Origin: JAGOTN01 sp964538345
Lineage (GTDB): Bacteria > Patescibacteriota > Minisyncoccia > Phycocordibacterales > JAACPR01
Direction: 5' to 3'
NCBI GenBank assembly: GCA_964538345.1
Contig: CAZIFF010000019.1
Location: forward strand, 1 to 12,173
Length of the DNA: 12,173 nt
The notes under the pieces were generated by a model. The model saw only the letters and a list, made by a program, of their open reading frames with translations. It did no database searches and was not told the origin of the DNA. Positions 1-4,796 of this stretch are shown here, piece by piece. Within the stretch, counting starts at the first letter, position 1. Each line of letters opens with the position of its first letter. The position numbers were made by a program, and so were the translations under genes.

Positions 1-1
1 T

Positions 2-424
2 TTACTTAATCTCTACCCCCATTGATCTAGCAGAACCAGCAATAATCTTCATTGCGGCCTCTACGTCATTTGCACTTAGATCCTCCATCTTATCTTCTGC
101 GATTTGTTGAAGTTGTGCTTTTGTGATTGAACCAACTTTCTTTTGAGCATTTGCGCCAGAACCACCCTTGATTCCCGCTGCTTTCATAATCAAAAAACTT
201 GCTGGTGGTTTTTTGTATTCAAGTTCAAAACTTCTATCTTCATACACAGTTACAATAGTAGGAACGATTTCGCCCATTCTTGATTGTGTATCTGAATTAA
301 AACGATTAATAAATTCACTGATATTAATACCAGCTTGTCCCAAAGAAGGTCCAAGTGGTGGAGCAGGCACAGCCTTTCCAGCCGGAACTTGAAGCTTTAA
401 TTGTTTCATTACTTTCTTAGCCAT
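2..424 (-). CDS. rplK: Ribosomal protein uL11 (L11)
   Basis: Complete 140-residue L11, the usual bacterial length. It is a component of the GTPase-associated centre of the 50S subunit, binding 23S rRNA and supporting factor-dependent GTP hydrolysis and the stringent response. The N-terminal domain carries the proline-rich PAPPLGPSLGQAGIN stretch (about residues 20-34); KPPASFLI (about 72-79) leads into the C-terminal rRNA-binding domain with the Gly/Ser/Ala-rich segment around 84-92. It follows nusG with an 18-nt gap, the classic secE-nusG-rplK order; rplA would be expected next, outside the window. The ATG at 424 is the family start. No Shine-Dalgarno is visible in the gap. Nothing unusual in the protein. 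Confidence 0.97.
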   Translation of the reverse strand: MAKKVMKQLKLQVPAGKAVPAPPLGPSLGQAGINISEFINRFNSDTQSRMGEIVPTIVTVYEDRSFELEYKKPPASFLIMKAAGIKGGSGANAQKKVGSITKAQLQQIAEDKMEDLSANDVEAAMKIIAGSARSMGVEIK

Positions 425-442
425 AAGTCTATAGAGATTATC

Positions 443-988
443 TTATATCTTCTTAACTTGCAAGAAGTCCAGTTCAACAGGTGTATCACGACCAAACATT
501 GACACCAACACCTTTACCTTTCCTCTTTCTTCATCAACTTCCTCAACTTTACCTTCAAGCTCCTTAAATGGCCCATCTACAACCATTACAACGTCGTCAA
601 CATCAAGATTAATTGAGTGTTTTGCAGTATCTTTTTGCATTCTGCCAAACAATTCATCAATTTCTTTTTGATCAAGAGGCACAGGATATACACCAGAACC
701 CACAAAACCAGTAACACGAGGAGTATTTCTAACTACAAACCAGGAATCATCTGTTACGATCATGTCTACCATTACATATCCAGGGTAAATCTTCTCTTCA
801 ACTTCTACCCTCTTTCCTGCTTTAATCTTAATTTTCTTTTCTGTTGGAACGATAACATTAAAAATTTTATCTTCCATTCCAAGAGATTCGATTCTTTGTT
901 TTAAATTTTTTGAAACGGCATTTTCATATCCAGCATAAGTGTGAATTGCATACCAATTTCGATCCCGATTGGGTTGTTGTTTTGCCAT
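443..988 (-). CDS. nusG: Transcription termination/antitermination factor NusG
   Basis: A 181-residue NusG of normal length. NusG binds the RNA polymerase clamp as an elongation factor and links polymerase to Rho or to the ribosome. The NGN domain begins at NWYAIHTYAGYENAV (about residues 11-25), with the PGYVMVDM core strand (about 69-76) and the NTPRVTGFVG loop (about 88-97). The C-terminal KOW domain covers about 130-165, with VDGPFKELEGKVEEV. The start at 988 lies 13 nt after the secE stop, so the two are surely cotranscribed; the upstream bases are AT-rich without a Shine-Dalgarno. Confidence 0.97.
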   Translation of the reverse strand: MAKQQPNRDRNWYAIHTYAGYENAVSKNLKQRIESLGMEDKIFNVIVPTEKKIKIKAGKRVEVEEKIYPGYVMVDMIVTDDSWFVVRNTPRVTGFVGSGVYPVPLDQKEIDELFGRMQKDTAKHSINLDVDDVVMVVDGPFKELEGKVEEVDEERGKVKVLVSMFGRDTPVELDFLQVKKI

Positions 989-1001
989 AGAATTAACTTA
1001 A

Positions 1002-1178
1002 TTAAACGAATAGTTCTATTAATTTTATAAAAATCCAATCAAATAAACCTAAATAAGCTGCCACGAAAAGTGAAATAGCAATAATAAGCAATGTGTAAAT
1101 TAACGATTGCTTTTTAGTTGGCCAGCTAACATGCTTCATTTCAGCCCCTGTTTCTTTAATATATTTAATGATTCCCAT
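1002..1178 (-). CDS. secE: Preprotein translocase subunit SecE
   Basis: A short 58-codon gene (ATG at 1176-1178, TAA at 1002-1004). SecE is the small essential subunit of the SecYEG channel and clamps SecY in the inner membrane. The protein starts MGIIKYIKETGAEMKHVSWP: an amphipathic N-terminal helix, then the family hallmark VSWPTKKQ (about residues 17-24) and one transmembrane helix (about 26-50, hydrophobic, ending GLFDWIF). This is the single-TM form of about 60 residues, unlike the longer E. coli protein with three TM segments. It is the first gene of secE-nusG-rplK, with a promoter at 1221-1249 and a leader hairpin at 1197-1211. No Shine-Dalgarno precedes the start. Confidence 0.93.
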   Translation of the reverse strand: MGIIKYIKETGAEMKHVSWPTKKQSLIYTLLIIAISLFVAAYLGLFDWIFIKLIELFV

Positions 1179-1196
1179 ATTTTTTGTAATTTAAAA

Positions 1197-1211
1197 CGCC
1201 CCGAAGGGGCG
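1197..1211 (-). promoter_or_regulatory. 5'-leader hairpin of the secE operon
   Basis: A perfect 6-bp GC stem with a 3-nt loop (CGCCCC-TTC-GGGGCG on the minus strand) followed by TTTTAAATT. From the promoter at 1221-1249 the transcript should start near 1214-1216, so this hairpin sits at the very 5' end of the mRNA, 18 nt before the secE ATG. It could be a stabilising 5' hairpin or a weak early terminator/attenuator; the U-run is only four bases. The structure is seen directly; its role is inferred. Confidence 0.55.
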
Positions 1212-1220
1212 AACTTCAAT

Positions 1221-1249
1221 ATAATACCGCACTACCTGTTTTGAGTCAA
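1221..1249 (-). promoter_or_regulatory. Promoter of secE-nusG-rplK
   Basis: On the minus strand TTGACT (1244-1249) and TATTAT (1221-1226) are separated by exactly 17 bp, close to the sigma-70-type consensus (5/6 in each hexamer). The predicted transcription start is near 1215, about 37 nt before the secE ATG. The 74-bp repeat (1287-1360) lies just upstream. Confidence 0.7.
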
Positions 1250-1286
1250 ATAGTTGCAATAAACATTAACACACCACATTCTGTTG

Positions 1287-1360
1287 ACTCTTGCAAATAC
1301 GCCTTGTCAATTTTCCAATTTTTTTTATCCACATGATACTAAAATTTTATTGAAATTTTA
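1287..1360 (-). repeat. 74-bp repeat, copy A, with DnaA box
   Basis: Read on the minus strand this segment matches 7411-7484 on the plus strand at 72 of 74 positions (only a GT/CA difference near 7471). It contains a perfect DnaA box, TTATCCACA, at 1325-1333, preceded by a T-tract, and an AT-rich inverted repeat with 8-bp arms (TAAAATTT/AAATTTTA, 1340-1360). It lies in the divergent space between the secE promoter and the structured plus-strand region. The repeat is non-coding and is oriented the same way toward secE as copy B is toward rpmJ. Role unknown; a DnaA or other regulator site shared by the two regions is an inference. Confidence 0.85.
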
Positions 1361-1380
1361 AATAGCTTTTAGAACACAGG

Positions 1381-1654
1381 CTGTTAAAATGTTGGGGCGT
1401 TTGATCAAACGCATTGTATTAAAATACAATTTTAACAGATCTGTTATTTATAATTAATAAATAACAAAAATGAAAAAACAATGCCCTTCGGGGTATACTC
1501 TCCATTTTTCTAAATCTAAACGATTAAAAAATGGAAAAACAATTTATGCAACATCGGTTTTTCCAATGTGCATAAAACAAAAATAATCTCCAAGGAGATT
1601 ATTTAGCACACAATAAATTATATAACTTTAATTTGTCTACAAACTAAAGTTATA
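1381..1654 (+). other. Dense series of inverted repeats, candidate structured RNA
   Basis: Consecutive inverted repeats, mostly perfect. (1) Outer arms CTGTTAAAAT/ATTTTAACAG (1381-1390, 1429-1438) enclose the 16-bp palindrome GCGTTTGATCAAACGC (1397-1412) and the hairpin ATTGTAT/ATACAAT (1413-1430), resembling a three-way junction. (2) Palindrome AACAGATCTGTT (1434-1445). (3) TGTTATTTAT/ATAAATAACA (1442-1466). (4) CCC-TTCG-GGG (from 1484). (5) CCATTTTT/AAAAATGG (1502-1534). (6) GGAAAAAC/GTTTTTCC (1533-1564) interleaved with TTTATGCA/TGCATAAA (1543-1576), which together would be a pseudoknot. (7) AAATAATCTCC/GGAGATTATTT (1581-1604). (8) TATAACTTTA/TAAAGTTATA (1621-1654). It is followed by the terminator at 1656-1729, which works on the plus strand. 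I do not recognise tmRNA, RNase P, SRP or 6S RNA. Whether this is RNA or a DNA element is open. Confidence 0.5.
1470..1586 (+). CDS. Possible 38-residue small protein
   Basis: An ATG at 1470 opens 38 codons to TAA at 1584. The peptide starts MKKQCPSGYTLHFSKSKRLK and continues with NGKTIYATSVFPMC; the basic RLKNGKTIYA stretch with two flanking Cys looks protein-like rather than random, but I cannot name a family. A perfect TATAAT at 1449-1454 lies 15 nt before the ATG, without a good -35 and without a Shine-Dalgarno. The stop codon lies inside the hairpin at 1581-1604. The same bases form the possible pseudoknot of the structured region, so this may be a coding mRNA with structure, or a chance ORF in an RNA gene. 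Confidence 0.4.
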   Translation: MKKQCPSGYTLHFSKSKRLKNGKTIYATSVFPMCIKQK

Positions 1655-1655
1655 C

Positions 1656-1729
1656 ACAAAAAGCCCCAGAATATTTTGAAAACCCAGACCTAAACCCAAC
1701 CGTTTTCAAAATATTCTGGGGCTTTTTGT
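1656..1729. terminator. 28-bp perfect hairpin, bidirectional terminator
   Basis: Arms 1656-1683 and 1702-1729 are perfectly complementary over 28 bp around an 18-nt C/A-rich loop. The core (GCCCCAGAATATTTT and onward) is flanked by AAAAA on one side and TTTTT on the other, so a GC-rich stem with a U-run exists in both directions. On the minus strand it lies 31 nt after the stop of the SIMPL gene and would end the nrdA-to-SIMPL operon; on the plus strand it would end any transcript of 1381-1654. The arms are unusually long for an intrinsic terminator. Confidence 0.85.
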
Positions 1730-1759
1730 TGTTTATACCTATATTTAACTAATTAAAGG

Positions 1760-2575
1760 TTAGTTAATCTCGTATGTCACATATACACGTGAAGTAATTT
1801 TCTCTTCACCTGCTGGCAATTCTGGCGCTACAGATGCCTTTGAATACATATCTCCACCATAACCACCTTCATAATATGGCTCTGGGTAATATCCAGCATC
1901 TTCGCTAAATCCAACAACATCATCTAAATCTACACCTAGACCTTTTGCAATACTTTCTGCTTGAGCCTTTGCAGATTCAATTGCTTTAATTCTTGCTTCT
2001 GTTTTGTATTTTTCAACATCATCTACAGTAAATGAAATACCTGAGATGTTTGTAACTCCTGTTGTTCCAATAGATGAAAGCAATTCCCCTGCTTTCTTTG
2101 TATCACGCACAGTCACAGTTAGAGTTTGACTAACTTCATAACCAATCAATTTTTGTTGATTTGTACATTCTCTGTAATCTGCACAGTATGAATATTCATA
2201 TTGAGGATATGCATTGTATCCAGTTGTTTCAATATCTTTTTCATCTACGCCACCTTTTTTCAAAAGTTCGATTGCAGCATTCATTTTCTTTGCGGCTTCA
2301 TCTTGAGCAACATTAACCGATTCACCTTTTTCATTTACAGAAAATGAAAACTTAGCTACGTCAGGCACAGCTACAGCTTCGCCAACTCCTGTAACACTAA
2401 TTGTATTGCTAGGATAATTTTCATCTGCAACATTTTCCCATGACAAAACTTCTGTTGTAATTTTTGCTCCTAAAAAGATAGCTAACAAAATCAAAACAAT
2501 TGCACCAACAAACAAAGACTTTCCAATAGCATATGATCTATCAGAAATAAAACGTTTTGGATCTAAACAATTCAT
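1760..2575 (-). CDS. SIMPL-domain (DUF541, YggE-like) membrane-anchored protein
   Basis: 271 residues. An N-terminal cytoplasmic stretch is followed by one transmembrane helix (about 20-38, SLFVGAIVLILLAIFLGAK), so the rest should face the outside as a signal-anchor protein. The SIMPL/DUF541 domain runs from about 58 (ISVTGVGEAVAVPDVAKFSF) to the end (TSRVYVTYEIN), with the typical repeated pattern of a Gly-rich opening strand, a Lys/Ala-rich helix (about 92-108) and a second helix rich in Ala/Glu/Lys (about 190-213). Family members are linked to oxidative-stress tolerance (YggE) or outer-surface assembly, but no enzymatic activity is established. Two Cys lie in YCADYREC; a Tyr/Gly-rich loop precedes the last strands. 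Last gene before the 28-bp terminator; 36 nt after folD. Confidence 0.85.
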   Translation of the reverse strand: MNCLDPKRFISDRSYAIGKSLFVGAIVLILLAIFLGAKITTEVLSWENVADENYPSNTISVTGVGEAVAVPDVAKFSFSVNEKGESVNVAQDEAAKKMNAAIELLKKGGVDEKDIETTGYNAYPQYEYSYCADYRECTNQQKLIGYEVSQTLTVTVRDTKKAGELLSSIGTTGVTNISGISFTVDDVEKYKTEARIKAIESAKAQAESIAKGLGVDLDDVVGFSEDAGYYPEPYYEGGYGGDMYSKASVAPELPAGEEKITSRVYVTYEIN

Positions 2576-2585
2576 AAATTTATAA

Positions 2586-2609
2586 TTAATATTAATAAAT
2601 CAATATTAA
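2586..2609. repeat. AT-rich inverted repeat between folD and the SIMPL gene
   Basis: TTAATATT and AATATTAA (2586-2593, 2602-2609) form 8-bp perfect arms around 8 nt in the 36-nt spacer. There is no G/C in the arms and no T-run, so it is a poor terminator; it could be a weak mRNA structure or an operator. Chance is possible in such AT-rich sequence. Confidence 0.3.
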
Positions 2610-2611
2610 GG

Positions 2612-3442
2612 CTATTCCCCCTCCAACGCAATCAAAAGATTTTCAAATAAAGAAAAAACTGTAAGTGGCCCCACTCCACCAGGTACAGGTGTTATAGCAG
2701 ATACGATACCCTTTACTGAATCAAAATCTACATCACCAACCACTTTTCCATTGTCTAAACGACTGATACCAACATCAATTACCACTTGTCCATCGCTCAC
2801 GTGAAAATTATTTATCAAATTTGGCTTTCCTACAGCTGAAATCAAAATATGCGCTTGTTTTGTAAATTCTGGAAGATTGCGAGTTTTGTCATGACAAATT
2901 GTGACAGTGGCATCACGATTTAAAAAATGAATTGCCATTGGCTTCCCTACTAAAATAGAATCTCCCACAATCACAATATGTTTTCCTGAAACATCTATAT
3001 TGTTTTCAGTTAAAATTAAATCAACGGCACGTGCAGTAGCAGGAATAATCCCCGAACCATCATTCATCAATCGCCATAAATTTTTTGCAGTTAAACCATC
3101 AACGTCCTTCTTTGGATCAATCGCATTAATGACTTTTTCTTTATCAATATTTTCAGGAAGAGGAAGCTGAACAATAATCCCTGTAATACTTTTATCTTGA
3201 TTTGCTTTTTCAATTTCTGAAATAATTTCTTCAACTGTAACTTTTTCATTTAAATGTTTTACTTCCACTTTTGCACCAATCAATTCACCAAATTCTACTT
3301 TTTTAGCAACATAAATATCTGAAGCCGAATCTTCCCCGACACGCACAATAAGAAGTGACGGCAAAAAACTTGCCGACTGAACGCGCGCTTTTAAATACTC
3401 AACTTTTGTCTCGGCAAGTTTTTTGCCGTCTAAAATAATCAT
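2612..3442 (-). CDS. folD: Bifunctional methylene-THF dehydrogenase / methenyl-THF cyclohydrolase FolD
   Basis: 276 residues, full length for FolD, a cytosolic NAD(P)-dependent enzyme interconverting 5,10-methylene-THF and 10-formyl-THF, which feeds purine, formyl-Met-tRNA and dTMP synthesis. The N-terminal catalytic domain has Y44 and K48 of the YVxxK motif, VQLPLP (about 91-96) and DPKKDVDGL (about 109-117). The Rossmann part has IVGDSILVGKP (158-168) and DVGISR (223-228); the C-terminal TPVPGGVGPLTV (251-262) is conserved. Oddities: the usual GRS of the cofactor loop reads GDS (160-162), CHSxT reads CHDKT, and the PCTP segment reads IPATA. These may change the NADP/NAD preference. The ATG is 1 nt after the stop of the small membrane gene (TAA-A-ATG), so translation is probably coupled. 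The placement behind nrdAB fits deoxynucleotide and one-carbon supply. Confidence 0.95.
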   Translation of the reverse strand: MIILDGKKLAETKVEYLKARVQSASFLPSLLIVRVGEDSASDIYVAKKVEFGELIGAKVEVKHLNEKVTVEEIISEIEKANQDKSITGIIVQLPLPENIDKEKVINAIDPKKDVDGLTAKNLWRLMNDGSGIIPATARAVDLILTENNIDVSGKHIVIVGDSILVGKPMAIHFLNRDATVTICHDKTRNLPEFTKQAHILISAVGKPNLINNFHVSDGQVVIDVGISRLDNGKVVGDVDFDSVKGIVSAITPVPGGVGPLTVFSLFENLLIALEGE

Positions 3443-3443
3443 T

Positions 3444-3587
3444 TTATAAAATTACTACCGCTATAAAAACCAAAATCAAAACCACGATTAGCATTACACC
3501 AATACGCCTAGTCTCATAACTTGAAGCTAGCATTAAATCTAGCTCTTTATCAAGCTCATATCCTTTTTGTGTTTTATTATTCTTCAC
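3444..3587 (-). CDS. Small single-pass membrane protein
   Basis: A 47-codon ORF from GTG at 3587 (or 55 codons from ATG at 3611) to TAA at 3444, in the gap between the gap-broken ORF and folD. The N-terminal half is polar and charged (KNNKTQKGYELDKELDLM), followed by one C-terminal hydrophobic helix of about 18 residues (MLIVVLILVFIAVVIL), so it should be tail-anchored. From the GTG it overlaps the upstream stop by 11 nt, and it ends 1 nt before the folD ATG, so it is tightly packed in the operon; this is the main argument that it is real. No Shine-Dalgarno decides the start. Family not recognised. Confidence 0.55.
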   Translation of the reverse strand: MKNNKTQKGYELDKELDLMLASSYETRRIGVMLIVVLILVFIAVVIL

Positions 3588-3792
3588 TTCTATATGGATC
3601 TTGAGGTACATCTGTATCGCCAGGGTGATTGTCTACATAACCAACATTTTTTGTTACACCATTAACATCCTCAAACAGAACGTCTTCTAAATCTTTTTGA
3701 CCATTTTCTCCTTCTTGTATTTTTGTAACTCTTTTTAAATAAGGATCTTTCTCTGGTGAATNNNNNNNNNNATTTTTTTCTATCTCAAACAT
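3577..3792 (-). CDS. Hypothetical acidic protein, interrupted by assembly gap
   Basis: An ORF that reads MFEIEKN, then 10 unknown bases, then about 60 residues starting SPEKDPYLKRVTKIQEGENG and ending PQDPYRSEE. It starts 5 nt after the nrdB stop. The visible part is hydrophilic, acidic and Pro/Gly/Asp-rich, with no membrane segment, Cys or known motif. Because the 10 N may stand for a gap of unknown length, the start and the body may belong to one longer gene or to two genes; length and frame continuity cannot be trusted. Not recognised. Confidence 0.4.
   Translation of the reverse strand: MFEIEKNXXXXSPEKDPYLKRVTKIQEGENGQKDLEDVLFEDVNGVTKNVGYVDNHPGDTDVPQDPYRSEE
3762..3771. other. Assembly gap (10 N)
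   Basis: Ten undetermined bases inside the ORF just downstream of nrdB. A round number of N usually stands for a scaffold join of unknown size, so genes could be missing here. Confidence 0.95.
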
Positions 3793-3797
3793 ATTAT

Positions 3798-4772
3798 TTA
3801 AGCCTTAGCATTAACTTCGTAATTTGTATTTTGTTGTTCGAAGAAGTTTACAAGCTCAAGAACATCAGTTGATGTCGCCATCCATTTTGCAGGATTTTGA
3901 ACATTATAATGTGGATCAAATCCAAGTTCTTCTAAGCGTCGATCGGCAACATACTTCACATACTGGTTTACATAATCAGCATTTAGTCCAAGAATTCCAT
4001 TTGGGAAAAGCTCTTGATTGTATGCAATTTCTAAATCAACGCCTCTTATAATTAAATCACGAATTTCTGTTGCAAACGACTCATCGATTAAATCTGCGTT
4101 CTCTTCTAGAATAGTAAGCAACAAAGTCATTCCAAATTTCAAATGCAAACTTTCGTCTCTAATAATCCAATTAATCAATGAACCAAAGTTGCGAAGCTTA
4201 TTTCTTTGTCTAAAAGAAAGCATCACCATAAATCCTGAATAAAACCATATTCCCTCCATCACCACATTTGTAGCAACCAAATTTCTAATGAAATCTTTCT
4301 TCCCTTCCGCTGTATCAATTTGCACAGAATCTTCTGTCATTCTTTTTGTGAAAGTTTGCACAAATTGTTCTTTCGCTTGCATAGCAGGAGTAATCAAGTG
4401 TTTGCTATAAATTTCATCTCTATCCCAAGGGAAAGTTTCTAGCATGTATTCAAAAGTCATGCAGTGATTAGCTTCTTCCCACATCCATTTTGCAATATAC
4501 AAATGACATTCTGCAGATTTAATATAAGGATAAATTCCAAGAGCAATAGAACGATTAACCACAAGTTCTGCTGGATTCATAAATGACATTATGAACTTCA
4601 CAGCACTCACTTCATCTTCTGTCATCGACTGCAAATCATCCAAATCTTCTTTTAAAGGCACCTCTTTAGGAAACCATGTGTTAGCCACAGCTTGATCATA
4701 CATTTCCCTAGCCCAAGAATATGAAGATGGATAAATATTATAGTCTTTCTCTTCTGGTGTTCCGATTAACAT
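3798..4772 (-). CDS. nrdB: Class I ribonucleotide reductase small subunit, class Ic-like
   Basis: 324 residues, ferritin-like R2 protein that houses the metal cofactor generating the radical for NrdA. The six ligand positions are visible by spacing with E. coli R2: E69 (where E. coli has D84), E100 and H103 (EANH), E173 (MEGIWFY), E207 and H210 (RDESLH). The spacings 31, 3, 34 and 3 equal those of E. coli. The residue four after H103, where the radical Tyr122 normally sits, is F107. Glu as first ligand plus Phe at the radical site is the signature of class Ic (Chlamydia-type, Mn(IV)/Fe(III), no tyrosyl radical). A C-terminal Tyr (NYEV, 318) could be the usual radical relay. It lies 24 nt after nrdA; AAGG sits about 5 nt before the ATG. 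No nrdI is next to it, as expected for a class that does not need NrdI. Confidence 0.95.
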   Translation of the reverse strand: MLIGTPEEKDYNIYPSSYSWAREMYDQAVANTWFPKEVPLKEDLDDLQSMTEDEVSAVKFIMSFMNPAELVVNRSIALGIYPYIKSAECHLYIAKWMWEEANHCMTFEYMLETFPWDRDEIYSKHLITPAMQAKEQFVQTFTKRMTEDSVQIDTAEGKKDFIRNLVATNVVMEGIWFYSGFMVMLSFRQRNKLRNFGSLINWIIRDESLHLKFGMTLLLTILEENADLIDESFATEIRDLIIRGVDLEIAYNQELFPNGILGLNADYVNQYVKYVADRRLEELGFDPHYNVQNPAKWMATSTDVLELVNFFEQQNTNYEVNAKA

Positions 4773-4796
4773 AAGCCTTGAAATTTAAACTAATAA

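Noticed and set aside
168..392. Plus-strand open frame opposite rplK
   Set aside because: Antisense shadow of a certain ribosomal protein gene; no start signals.
617..904. Plus-strand open frame opposite nusG
   Set aside because: Antisense shadow with low-complexity, Phe/Tyr/Asn-rich translation.
1287..1320. Promoter made of the TTGACA in the 74-bp repeat
   Set aside because: No -10 box lies 16-18 bp downstream in either copy; the secE promoter further down has exact spacing.
1325..1333. Replication origin at the DnaA box
   Set aside because: Only one perfect box per repeat copy, no box cluster, and no dnaA, dnaN or rpmH nearby; a regulatory site is more likely.
1381..1730. tmRNA or RNase P RNA
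   Set aside because: No T-arm/acceptor end, no tag reading frame, and no P4 consensus of RNase P on either strand.
3824..4242. Two plus-strand open frames opposite nrdB
   Set aside because: Shadows of a well-supported gene; no similarity to a protein.
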